A stretch of DNA of 8,351 nt from Bacteroidales bacterium UBA4073 (GTDB lineage: Bacteria; Bacteroidota; Bacteroidia; Bacteroidales; Tenuifilaceae): assembly GCA_002383425.1 (NCBI GenBank), contig DFYV01000002.1:1-8351 (forward strand), given 5' to 3'. Under the pieces are notes generated by a model. The model worked only from the letters and a program-made list of their open reading frames with translations. It had not been told where the DNA came from and made no database searches. Made by a program: the position numbers and the translations under genes. Every line of letters starts with the position of its first letter. The stretch's first letter is position 1. Shown one piece after another: positions 1 to 6,630 of this stretch.

Positions 1-183
1 AGGTTACCCTACACTAAAAAACAAACACACAAAACCATGTCAAACAGGGGAACGCTTCAACTATTTTTCTTCAAAAAATCGAAAAATCGTCATTAAGCCA
101 TAGCCCAGAACATGGCGGGTATAGTTCAATACCGACTATGGTGGGATGCGATGGTCAGAGGTGAATTTATTAGCAGCTGGGCA
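1..183. other. Left-edge spacer, no gene supported
   Basis: This stretch lies downstream of the small minus-strand gene that ends at 184. Frames on both strands are broken within a few dozen codons. The longest ATG-started plus-strand reading (from 38) gives only 19 codons. I see no terminator, RNA gene or long repeat. A 16-nt stretch near 115-130 resembles the 5' end of a glycine tRNA, but nothing after it folds or continues as one. Confidence 0.5.
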
Positions 184-345
184 TTATTTTTGTGCAATCG
201 GCCTTAATCCACTTGTCTTAATACGTGAATCAATGTAACTTTTTAACTCCTCAAATGACATATTCTGAGTTTCGATGCTAATTTTATCACGTATCTCGCG
301 CATCATTTTAACTGCGTCAAATGATTTTTCTTTTTTAGTCTTCAT
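184..345 (-). CDS. Small charged protein, putative antitoxin partner of the PIN protein
   Basis: This 53-codon minus-strand reading starts at an ATG whose first bases overlap the last codons of the PIN reading by 11 nt. Such overlap is typical of translationally coupled toxin-antitoxin pairs. The protein begins MKTKKEKSFDAVKMMREIRD and is rich in Lys, Glu and Arg. It looks largely helical, with a middle stretch NMSFEELKSYIDSR and a C-terminus GLRPIAQK. I recall similar short proteins beside PIN-domain genes in Bacteroidota, where the toxin gene comes first. No DNA-binding motif such as ribbon-helix-helix or AbrB is obvious, so the antitoxin role is inferred from position and size. It has no ribosome-binding site of its own and probably depends on coupling. 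The premature stop in the upstream PIN gene could therefore reduce its translation unless ribosomes restart internally. I am fairly sure it is a real gene and less sure of its role. Confidence 0.7.
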   Translation of the reverse strand: MKTKKEKSFDAVKMMREIRDKISIETQNMSFEELKSYIDSRIKTSGLRPIAQK

Positions 346-796
346 AATGTATTAATTCTTTTGGACTACGAATCTCTATCATAGGGTATCCAAGTCTGTA
401 ATTGACAGAATTATACCCCTTAATCCTGTCAAGATTAACAATATGTTTAAAATTCCAACTTGCAAGTACATCTACACGGTTAATTGTTGCAAGTGCAATG
501 TGTCTGCAATCTTCAAGGCTTGTTTTACCAACGACTTTATCAGAAATATACGTATCAGCAAGTTTAATAACCTCTTCTGTCAGTTGAACCCGCTCAAATT
601 TGTCCGGACTGAATTGAAGCAATAAATCTCTTACATTTTGTGGAGCACCTGTCAATTCTAAATCTAGTAATTCTGACACAACAAAAACTATCTCGTTATT
701 TTAAAGTCTCTTGAATAATCTTTGTGTTGCCTCACTAAATTCCTCATCGAAGTATCCTCCCACAACTGAAGTATCTATATAAATTCTTGGTCTCAT
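335..796 (-). pseudogene. PIN-domain ribonuclease toxin, interrupted by an in-frame TAA
   Basis: Read from the ATG at 796, one frame encodes a PIN-domain protein of about 153 residues. It begins MRPRIYIDTSVVGGYFDEEF, the classic first PIN strand with the metal-binding Asp at codon 8. A single TAA at 701-703 (codon 32) breaks it. The same frame then continues without a shift through VVSELLDLELTGAP (acidic residues Glu42, Asp45 and Glu47), LEDCRHIALATINRVDVLAS (Asp96 and Asp109) and WNFKHIVN. Codon numbers count the TAA. PIN proteins are Mg2+-dependent endoribonucleases and often VapC-type toxins. The stop looks like a point change, for example from GAA, since the frame on both sides aligns with the family. 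A GTG at 677-679 could restart translation, giving 114 residues, but that product would lack Asp8 and the first strand and should be inactive. The small gene at 184-345 follows with an overlap. Alternatives are a sequencing error or readthrough. Confidence 0.85.
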
Positions 797-809
797 TTAT
801 TGTTTTTTA

Positions 810-817
810 CAAAGTTA
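810..817 (-). promoter_or_regulatory. Possible -7 promoter box for the PIN operon
   Basis: On the minus strand TAACTTTG matches the Bacteroidota -7 consensus TAnnTTTG exactly. It lies 13 nt before the PIN ATG, so the leader would be very short. The nearest upstream TTTG is about 14 nt away, closer than the usual spacing of roughly 17-23, so the -33 element is doubtful. A near match, AATCTTTG, lies a few bases further upstream. Confidence 0.4.
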
Positions 818-1512
818 CAAAGATTAATATTCAAATGAAAATCTCTGAATCGGGTGTCTTTTCCCTCACTGTCAACTCGTTTATATATGTTCCCTCACAC
901 CCAGAAAGGTGTATATATCCACCCAAATTGGCGTGTATTATTCCCTTTTTGTTATTTTTCTGGTGCATATTATTTTTAAAAATACAGAATTTTTTGAGCA
1001 ATACATCATCAAAAGATAATTTTTTTTCAAACATTTTCTGATACATGCTTGCATATCCCTTGTCGTGTCGCAGTTTCTGTGCTACAAACCAAGTTAAACC
1101 GGGAGGCAACGCTTACATAAGAATCCGCCACCAGAACGCACAGCATAATAAAAAAACTATTACAGCTTCATTTATTGGGCTCTGTGGTCAGATTGGTGAC
1201 TACTACTTAGTTATGACACCGTTACGCTGCGCTAATTGAATAAAATGAACTTTCCGAAGGCAATCTACATCGAATGAGAGTTTATGGAGTATGGGCTATT
1301 GTCAGGCGGTATAATGGTTGCTAAAGTTCTTGCCATTCCTCGATTCGTTTACTTTGGGTTTAATGCGGTTAGTTGGGTTTTTGGCGTATCTATTTATGAG
1401 TCCTGTTTAAAATGCCAAATTTCATTAGAAATGATGTTTTTAGTAAGGAACACTAACAAAACAAAGTGTTTAAATTCAGTGAATTATAAATTTACCTAAC
1501 GCTTTACATCTC
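818..1512. other. AT-rich spacer with no supported gene
   Basis: Several short open frames exist on both strands here (about 60-90 codons, for example 831-1109 minus and 1284-1499 plus). None shows a recognisable domain, a signal sequence, a convincing start or codon use like the neighbouring genes. The stretch 860-935 has repeated TATATAT-containing segments next to CCCTCAC and CCACCC. I can name no regulatory site in it. Composition changes from very AT-rich (800-1040) to more balanced (1060-1240), which hints at joined fragments of different origin. Confidence 0.4.
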
Positions 1513-1547
1513 ACGTTTAACGTTTAACATCTAACGTTTAACGTCTA
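1513..1547. repeat. Five tandem heptamers of consensus ACRTYTA
   Basis: The 35 nt read as ACGTTTA, ACGTTTA, ACATCTA, ACGTTTA, ACGTCTA. The sequence just before (1500-1511, CGCTTTACATCT) looks like further degenerate copies. The array lies 32 nt past the stop codon of the thioredoxin-like lipoprotein gene, so it sits in the operon's 3' flank. Short intergenic arrays of this kind arise by slippage. No function is evident. Confidence 0.8.
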
Positions 1548-1579
1548 TGAACTTTTTAGTCCGGCCTCATGGGTAAGTT

Positions 1580-2806
1580 CTACTCATTTAGAAGTTTAGC
1601 AATAAGATCTTCCGTTTCCCTGGCGAAAATGGTAAAATGTTCACCTGTACCTGGGCCGGAAAAGCCAGTTTCCACCCTACGGATTTTTCCGTTACGGTCA
1701 AGGATCATGCTGGTTGGGTAGGCCAATTGACCTTCGAGTGGGTAAAGTACTGAGTCGAGCTGTTGGCGTCCACGTGGTGCAACGTATAGGAATGTGTAGC
1801 TGGCTTCAATGCTCCGGGCAAAGCGGTTAATCTTGGGCTGTGCGGCTTCAAAGGTTTTGTCCTCAAAGCAAAGCGATACCACCTCAAAACCCTGCTCGCG
1901 GTACTTATCGTAGAGCTGCTTGTAGTAACGTCCCTCGTCCAAGCAGTTTGGGCACCAGCTGCCACCTGCCAGAACGGCCAATACTTTGCCTTTGAACCTT
2001 GAGTCGGAAGAACTTACGCGGTTGCCTTCGAGGTCGATTCCTGCAAAATCGAAAGTGGAGTAACCATTACGTACCCAAACCAGCGATTCGGCCTTTGGTA
2101 GTTGGGCATTATGGTCGCGCAGGGCGCGCCAGGTTGAAATCCAGCGTGGGCTTCCGGAAATAAGGCCATTTGTGATGTTTGCGGAGTCTACAATTTCGCC
2201 ACGGATAATAATGGTTTGAGCACCATCGTTCTTGGAAAAGTAGAACATGTTACCTGCAACCTTACCCTCCAGGTAACGGTAATCGCCGGTGGTGCTCAGT
2301 ATGGTTCCGGTAACCTTTGCCCCATCCTGTTTAAGCTCAGCAACCATAACCGTGGAATCGGGTGTTCCTGGGTTTTCGATAAACCACCAACGCCCGTTAA
2401 TATCGAATTTTGGCTGTTCAGTAAACCATGGGAATCGGTCGGTTTCGCCCTTAATGGCAAAAAAACGGTACCTATGGTTTTCCTTTACTCCCTTTGGGTA
2501 GTAGTAGCCACTAAGCGAGTCGTTAATCGCCATTACCAGCTCACTGGTAAAGGTTGGGAATTTGGCGATGAGAGTATCGCCAATGCGTTCAACCTCAGTG
2601 ATATCGATAAGTTCGTCGGCGTTGCGTACGGTAAGATGAACTTTTCCATTATCAACCTTAACCATGAAGTTGAAAGGTACATCCAGCTTGCCGGGAATTG
2701 AATCCATTTGAATAACGCCAAGCCATGGACCCTGTGTTAGCTCACTTTTATTTGAGCATGAAATGGCCATCAATGCCACAATGATAATGGTTAAATATCT
2801 CATCAT
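1580..2806 (-). CDS. TlpA-like thioredoxin-fold lipoprotein with a large N-terminal domain
   Basis: This 408-residue protein is probably anchored on the periplasmic side of a membrane. A short hydrophobic segment (residues 4-16) leads to the lipobox AISC with Cys17 as the acylated residue. Residues of about 25-230 form a beta-rich region I do not recognise, with several Trp- and Gly-rich strands. Residues of about 245-405 are a TlpA/AhpC-TSA-type thioredoxin domain. It carries the redox pair Cys285 and Cys288 in WCPNC and the expected cis-proline at Pro364 in AYPTSMIL. The family reduces or rearranges disulfides in exported proteins, often in cytochrome c maturation or redox stress. The substrate here is unknown. 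The start is one of two adjacent ATGs (2806 or 2803), and no strong ribosome-binding site is visible. The gene begins 8 nt after the rnr stop, so it is probably the second gene of that operon. A weak GAACTT/AAGTTC pairing follows the stop, but I see no clear terminator. Confidence 0.93.
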   Translation of the reverse strand: MMRYLTIIIVALMAISCSNKSELTQGPWLGVIQMDSIPGKLDVPFNFMVKVDNGKVHLTVRNADELIDITEVERIGDTLIAKFPTFTSELVMAINDSLSGYYYPKGVKENHRYRFFAIKGETDRFPWFTEQPKFDINGRWWFIENPGTPDSTVMVAELKQDGAKVTGTILSTTGDYRYLEGKVAGNMFYFSKNDGAQTIIIRGEIVDSANITNGLISGSPRWISTWRALRDHNAQLPKAESLVWVRNGYSTFDFAGIDLEGNRVSSSDSRFKGKVLAVLAGGSWCPNCLDEGRYYKQLYDKYREQGFEVVSLCFEDKTFEAAQPKINRFARSIEASYTFLYVAPRGRQQLDSVLYPLEGQLAYPTSMILDRNGKIRRVETGFSGPGTGEHFTIFARETEDLIAKLLNE

Positions 2807-2814
2807 AAATGCTT

Positions 2815-5097
2815 TTAACGTTTACGTTGTTTTTGTTTACTATTTGCTTTTTGCTGCCCTCTGCGGCTCGATTTTACTTTTTCTTTACCGGGCTTATTTT
2901 GCTTTTGATTTCTCCCTGGTGTTGAAGGTTTATTTGCCCTGCCTGTCATGCCAACCAGCTTAAAGTCGAGCTGTTTCTTGGCAAGGTTAGTTCGCCAAAC
3001 CTCCACTTCTACTGTATCGCCAAGGGTAAACTTGCGGCCAAAGCGTTGGCCAATAAGCGCAAATTCCTCCTCATCAAAACGGTAGAAATCGTCGTCTAAA
3101 TCGCGAATCGATACCAATCCTTCGCATTGCGTATCGGTAAGTTCAACAAAAATTCCAAAATTGGTTACCCCCGTTATTACCCCTTTAAAGTTTTCGCCTA
3201 CCTTATCTTGCATGAATTCCACCTGTTTATACTTAATTGAAGCCCTTTCGGCTTCGGTTGCTTTAATTTCCATGTTGGTGGAGTGCTTGCAAAGCATTTC
3301 AATCTGTTCCTTATCCTTGGGTTTCCCGTTGTTCAGGTAGTGGTCCAACAGGCGGTGAACCATCATATCGGGGTAGCGGCGGATGGGAGATGTAAAATGG
3401 GTGTAGTGCCTGAAAGCCAGGCCGTAGTGGCCAATGTTATCGGTTGAGTATCGTGCTTTTGCCATCGAACGTAAGGCAAGGGTTTCAATTAAGTTTTGTT
3501 CCGGGCGTCCTTTAACCTTTTCCATGAGCTGATTTAGCGATTTGCCAACCTGTTTATCGGAGGATCCCGAGATGCTGTAGCCGAATCGGGTTATAAAGGT
3601 GCGAAAGGCGTTCAGCTTTTCCTCGTTGGGTTTATCGTGTATGCGGTAAACAAAGGGTAACTCACGATGGCCATCCTTGCGTGAGCCTATAAACTCGGCA
3701 ACCCTGCGGTTTGCCAGCAGCATAAATTCTTCGATGAGCTGGTTCGCTTCCTTGTTCTCCTTGAAGTAAACACCCAGAGGTTTTCCTTTGGGATCGAGGT
3801 CGAACTTTACCTCAAGGCGCTCAAACGCAATGGCGCCCCTTTTAAACCTTTCGGTACGCATTTTTTGGGCTAACCTGTGGAGCAAAAGGATTTGGTCGCT
3901 CATATCGCCCTTACCTGTTTCAATTACCTGTTGAGCTTCCTCGTAGGTAAACCTGCGTTTTGACAGGATAATCGTATGCCCGAACCATTGGTTTATCACC
4001 TCAGCATTTTCGTTAAGCTCAAATACAGCCGAGAAGCAAAGTTTTTCCTCGTTAGGGCGAAGTGAGCAGATGTAGTTTGATAGACGTTCGGGAAGCATGG
4101 GTACACAGCGATCGACCAGATAGACCGATGTGCCACGCTCAATGGCCTCGTTGTCGATTGGTGAGTTAGGGTTTACATAGTGGGTAACATCGGCAATGTG
4201 CACACCAACCTCAATGTTGCCGTTGGGCAGATTCTGTACCGAAAGGGCATCGTCAAAATCCTTGGCATCGAAGGGGTCGATGGTAAATGTGGGTACGCTG
4301 CGAAAGTCGCGGCGCTCTTTATAATCGGAATCGGTAATTGTATCGCTGATTTTTTCGGCCAACTTGTCGAGTTCTTCGGGGAAACGGTAGGGAAGTTCAA
4401 ACTCGGCCAGTATGGCGTGCATCTCCACCTCGTGAACTCCAGGATCGCCCAGCACCTCAATAATTTTGCCGTTAGGGTTTTTTTCGCGTGCCGGCCAATC
4501 GGTAATCTGAACGATAACTTTTTGCCCATCCCTCACATCTTTAAGCTCAACCTTTGGGATGAATATATCGTAAGGCATAAGTTTGTTGTCGGGGACAACA
4601 AAAGCATTTTTACCTACAAATTTGATTGCTCCCACAAAATTGCGCTTGGCACGCTCAATGATTCGCACCACTTCGCCCTCAAGCAAGCCTCTGCGCCGTT
4701 GGCGGTATATTGATATTTGTACCTTGTCGCCATGTAGGGCATGGTTTAGCCTGAAGTCGGGGATAAAAATCTCCTGGTTGTCGTCGGTTGTAACATCGGC
4801 CGAACCATCGGAATTCATGTCCAGAATGCCAACAGCAAGGGCATTCTGCATAACAGCACGAAATTTGCCACGCTGCAGTTCCGCAGCAAACCCGTCGTGG
4901 GCAAGTTCATAGAGTATTTCGTTAACCATTCGGCGGGTAGGCTCATCGCTAACGCCTATTTTATTGGATATCTGCTTGTAGTTGTAAATATTATTGGGGG
5001 TTGAAAGCATCAATTCGATTACCTGCTGCTTTAAAACTTTTTTGGTAATTCGTTTTGGTTTTTCCTCACTTGTGCCTTTATTCTTACTTTTTGTCAT
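2815..5097 (-). CDS. rnr: Ribonuclease R, 3'-to-5' exoribonuclease
   Basis: RNase R is a cytoplasmic hydrolytic 3'-to-5' exoribonuclease that degrades structured RNA, including mRNA decay intermediates and defective rRNA. At 760 residues the length is normal. Domains in order are a Lys-rich start with a winged-helix region (about 20-80), two cold-shock RNA-binding domains (about 85-220), the RNB catalytic domain (about 265-590), an S1 domain (about 632-715) and a basic tail ending KQKQRKR. The catalytic motif TIDPFDAKDFDDA supplies Asp274, Asp280, Asp282 and Asp283, matching the four metal-binding aspartates of RNase II/R. The RNB signature HFTSPIRRYPD is at 567-577. The ATG at 5097 is preceded by a -7 promoter box with a short leader. 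The thioredoxin-like lipoprotein gene follows 8 nt downstream. Nothing in the coding sequence looks damaged. The Lys/Arg/Gln-rich tail is usual for RNase R and helps with structured RNA. Confidence 0.98.
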   Translation of the reverse strand: MTKSKNKGTSEEKPKRITKKVLKQQVIELMLSTPNNIYNYKQISNKIGVSDEPTRRMVNEILYELAHDGFAAELQRGKFRAVMQNALAVGILDMNSDGSADVTTDDNQEIFIPDFRLNHALHGDKVQISIYRQRRRGLLEGEVVRIIERAKRNFVGAIKFVGKNAFVVPDNKLMPYDIFIPKVELKDVRDGQKVIVQITDWPAREKNPNGKIIEVLGDPGVHEVEMHAILAEFELPYRFPEELDKLAEKISDTITDSDYKERRDFRSVPTFTIDPFDAKDFDDALSVQNLPNGNIEVGVHIADVTHYVNPNSPIDNEAIERGTSVYLVDRCVPMLPERLSNYICSLRPNEEKLCFSAVFELNENAEVINQWFGHTIILSKRRFTYEEAQQVIETGKGDMSDQILLLHRLAQKMRTERFKRGAIAFERLEVKFDLDPKGKPLGVYFKENKEANQLIEEFMLLANRRVAEFIGSRKDGHRELPFVYRIHDKPNEEKLNAFRTFITRFGYSISGSSDKQVGKSLNQLMEKVKGRPEQNLIETLALRSMAKARYSTDNIGHYGLAFRHYTHFTSPIRRYPDMMVHRLLDHYLNNGKPKDKEQIEMLCKHSTNMEIKATEAERASIKYKQVEFMQDKVGENFKGVITGVTNFGIFVELTDTQCEGLVSIRDLDDDFYRFDEEEFALIGQRFGRKFTLGDTVEVEVWRTNLAKKQLDFKLVGMTGRANKPSTPGRNQKQNKPGKEKVKSSRRGQQKANSKQKQRKR

Positions 5098-5123
5098 GAC
5101 AAATAATTGGACCTAAATTTTTA

Positions 5124-5131
5124 CAAAGATA
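5124..5131 (-). promoter_or_regulatory. Bacteroidota-type -7 promoter box for rnr
   Basis: TATCTTTG on the minus strand matches TAnnTTTG exactly. It ends 26 nt before the rnr ATG. A TTTA, close to the -33 TTTG element, lies 21 nt upstream, within the usual spacing range. Transcription would start near 5117 with a leader of about 20 nt and would cover rnr and the lipoprotein gene. Confidence 0.6.
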
Positions 5132-5169
5132 GGAGATTTTTGATGGAGTTTATAAATGGTTCTATTCGT

Positions 5170-5248
5170 TGAGTATGATCCGAAAACCACGAAAGCACGA
5201 TAGCACGATAGCACGATAGCACGATAGCACGATAGCACGATAGCACGA
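5170..5248. repeat. Left arm: 23-bp inverted flank plus AGCACGAT tandem array
   Basis: From 5194 the octamer AGCACGAT is repeated six times in full plus seven bases, almost without error. It is preceded at 5170-5192 by a sequence that reappears, reverse-complemented with two mismatches, at 5981-6003. The array lies about 70-150 nt upstream of the rnr start codon, outside the predicted promoter box. The inverted partner array is at 5949-5985. Spacer-like sequence between copies is absent, so this is not a CRISPR. Confidence 0.9.
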
Positions 5249-5387
5249 AATGGGAGCAATAAGAATACATATCGGTGTTAACCCCTTAGAAATTTACACC
5301 GTAGGATAATTTATATGATAAAGCAATATGTTTTAAAATAAGCATGAGTTCAGTCTAACTAAAAAGTGATTGTCTTTCTATGAAAAA

Positions 5388-5470
5388 AACATTCGTGCAT
5401 TCATAGCAAAAAAAAGTAAGCCACTAATTCACGAATTATAAATAAACATTCGTGCATTCGTGGCAAAAAA
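5388..5470. repeat. CACGAAT-type repeat cluster forming a hairpin
   Basis: A 26-nt unit centred on ATTCGTGCATTCGTGGC occurs twice in direct orientation (5388-5413 and 5445-5470), with differences only in CATAGC versus CGTGGC. Between them, 5420-5436 is an inverted copy. It pairs with 5448-5464 at 15 of 17 positions around an 11-nt loop. The first direct copy can pair less well with the same middle copy, so two competing hairpins are possible. Both direct copies are followed by A-runs. Confidence 0.75.
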
Positions 5471-5495
5471 TATCGATTTTTATTTCCAGAATATG

Positions 5496-5715
5496 CTATA
5501 AGCGGTAAAAAAACCATATATGGCATTTATCATTTTTGATGCTTTTTAGACTTTCCTCAAGCATATATCCATCGGGGTAAAGTTTGCGAAAACTAACAAT
5601 GTTAATCCCGTTTGATACGCTGTCCAACGGGATAAATTTATTGTCATATATATACTTACCCTGAGTTTATGCCTTCTTCACTATGATAATACCAGTATCC
5701 AACGGGATAAATTTA
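5496..5715 (-). pseudogene. Frameshifted remnant of an unrecognised protein gene
   Basis: Two overlapping minus-strand frames here read like real protein. Frame one (5656-5715) gives IYPVGYWYYHSEEGINSG and then a TAA. Frame two takes over at the Lys codon starting at 5657. It runs 53 codons through KYIYDNKFIPLDSVSNG, INIVSFRKLYPDG and YMLEESLKSIKND to a TAG at 5496-5498. Removing one base (A at 5658) joins them in a single frame, so an indel is the simplest explanation. Frame two also stays readable upstream, apart from a TAA at 5667-5669, back to 5771. There the peptide VYNDKFIPLD repeats 25 codons before YDNKFIPLD, and the underlying DNA is a direct repeat of TCCAACGGGATAAATTTA (5623 and 5698). 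I do not recognise the family; a small Bacteroidota lipoprotein is a guess. No start codon or intact signal peptide remains. Confidence 0.5.
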
Positions 5716-5738
5716 TCGTTATACACATGTTTACGTAT

Positions 5739-5848
5739 GAGTCCACTCCGAAAACACCTAAAAGTATAATCTTATCACAAATCTATCACTGATTTTCAGT
5801 CAATTGCAATCGGTAAAAGAACAAAAAATTACTTTTCGGAGGGGATTC
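5739..5848. repeat. 110-bp unit bounded by 16-nt inverted repeats
   Basis: The left end GAGTCCACTCCGAAAA (5739-5754) matches the reverse complement of the right end (5833-5848, TTTTCGGAGGGGATTC) at 14 of 16 positions. The interior is AT-rich and has no open frame. The ends resemble insertion-sequence termini in layout. The unit could be a very small nonautonomous element or the fused ends of a deleted one. I see no clear target-site duplication. Confidence 0.5.
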
Positions 5849-5948
5849 CGTATTTAATATTTATTAAAGCTTTTTTCAGCGGGGTTAATCACTATGTACA
5901 CACAACCAGGCCAGTGGAAATTATGAAAATCTCTATACATCATACATC

Positions 5949-6003
5949 TCGTGCTATCGTGCTATCGTGCTATCGTGCTATCGTGATTTTCGGATTATAC
6001 TCA
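5949..6003. repeat. Right arm: inverted AGCACGAT array plus 23-bp flank
   Basis: The octamer appears here as its complement ATCGTGCT, with about 4.6 copies (5949-5985). It is followed by the flank ending at 6003 that mirrors 5170-5192. Together with the left arm this bounds an 834-bp segment. The copy number differs between arms (nearly seven versus under five), as expected if each array slips independently. Confidence 0.9.
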
Positions 6004-6185
6004 TTTTTATAGAATAATATTGATACGTGCGAAACATCAGTTATTTCCTGGTTCTGGGTTATAATTTTATCGCGTTGCTCCATAATTTCATCGAGCTGTG
6101 CCTCAATCTCTTCCTTTTGCTCCTGAATTGTTTTGGTTCGTTCCCTTACCTTTTTTTCGAGTTCACGATTTTCCTTAAGTGTATT
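5970..6185 (-). pseudogene. Coiled-coil fragment of a signalling protein
   Basis: This minus-strand frame has no start codon. It opens after a TGA at 6186-6188 and closes inside the octamer array. Residues 3-50 (about 6036-6179) include RELEKKVRERTKTIQEQKEE, IEAQLDEIMEQRDK and NQEITD. This is the heptad-rich linker I associate with Bacteroidota sensor proteins, where a sensor or propeller region is joined to a histidine kinase or SpoIIE-type phosphatase. In those proteins ITD is usually followed by something like SIxYAxxIQ. Here the sequence diverges directly after ITD, so the match is cut at both ends. It is most likely a leftover of a larger gene removed by insertion or deletion. A small independent coiled-coil peptide is possible but lacks a start. 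Confidence 0.6.
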
Positions 6186-6220
6186 TCATAAGTTTATAGC
6201 ATTGATAATTAGCATATTAA

Positions 6221-6394
6221 TGTAATAAGATAAAAGTAGAACAAATGTTTGATTTTATGGAACAAGGTATGAATAGATTAATAGTACGATCTGTTGGTAA
6301 TGTTAGGTCAACAAGTATTATAGGTTTAATGAATCTGACGTATAATATATTTCGATATAAGCAAGTTAAATATACTACAAAGTTATGTCGTTGA
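6221..6394 (+). pseudogene. C-terminal remnant of an IS5-type transposase
   Basis: The plus-strand frame from 6221 to the TGA at 6392-6394 reads KVEQMFDFMEQGMNRLIVRS, then VGNVRSTSIIGLMNLTYNIF and RYKQV. This matches the C-terminal end of IS5-group DDE transposases, where R(V/I)EHxFGxM carries the catalytic Glu (here the GAA at 6239-6241) and GLMNLxYNxxRY follows. Only the last 57 codons remain. A TAA lies directly upstream at 6218-6220, and no other transposase part is visible in the window. The element must be 5'-truncated and inactive. The coiled-coil fragment on the other strand ends about 40 nt away, so the IS may have landed in or beside that gene. Confidence 0.75.
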
Positions 6395-6496
6395 TAGACA
6401 GATGGATAAAAAATTTTCAATAAAAAGTTGATTTTTTGGATACAAGGTATTGAACAATAATTTATCTTTAAAAAGGATTTTAAAAAATCATTAATA

Positions 6497-6540
6497 GGTT
6501 CTATAAATTTTAAACAAATTAAGAAATAAATTTTAGAACC
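6497..6540. repeat. AT-rich hairpin, GGTTCTA stem
   Basis: Positions 6497-6510 pair with 6528-6540 through GGTTCTA and AAATTT blocks, with a single bulged base and a 17-nt loop. It lies about 100 nt after the transposase remnant. It could be a terminator or part of the IS end. It lacks the GC-rich stem and T-run of a textbook terminator. Confidence 0.4.
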
Positions 6541-6630
6541 CAAATAAAATAGTTCTTTTACATAATTACTGTGTAATTCGTCAAGTGAAGGAATATATTA
6601 AACTGACGTATTTCGCAGTTCACAAAAAAT

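Noticed and set aside
115..130. GCGGGTATAGTTCAAT, similar to the 5' end of a glycine tRNA
   Set aside because: No anticodon arm, T arm or matching 3' acceptor follows. The resemblance stops after 16 nt.
831..1109. 92-codon minus-strand open frame
   Set aside because: It has no recognisable domain, no plausible start context and a low-complexity Lys/Asn-rich middle. It is probably chance in AT-rich DNA.
1284..1499. 71-codon plus-strand open frame with a hydrophobic start
   Set aside because: The composition is irregular, no family is recognised and no promoter or ribosome-binding site is seen. The evidence is too weak for a gene call.
1494..1547. ACCTAAC and GTTTAAC motifs resembling integron attC core sites
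   Set aside because: The motifs come from the heptamer repeat, and the paired imperfect stems of an attC site are missing. No integrase is present.
2216..2701. 161-codon plus-strand open frame inside the lipoprotein gene
   Set aside because: It is a reverse-strand shadow of a well-supported coding sequence with lipobox and redox motif.
5194..5248. Regular repeats that could suggest a CRISPR array
   Set aside because: The repeats are directly adjacent octamers with no spacers, and there are no cas genes.
5273..5301. CGGTGT/ACACCG hairpin, a possible terminator
   Set aside because: It has a six-base stem with a long loop and no following T-run on either strand, and no gene ends nearby.
6217..6543. 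108-codon minus-strand open frame
   Set aside because: It is antisense to the IS5-type transposase remnant, whose plus-strand frame has clear family motifs. The minus reading is only AT-rich Ile/Phe/Leu sequence.
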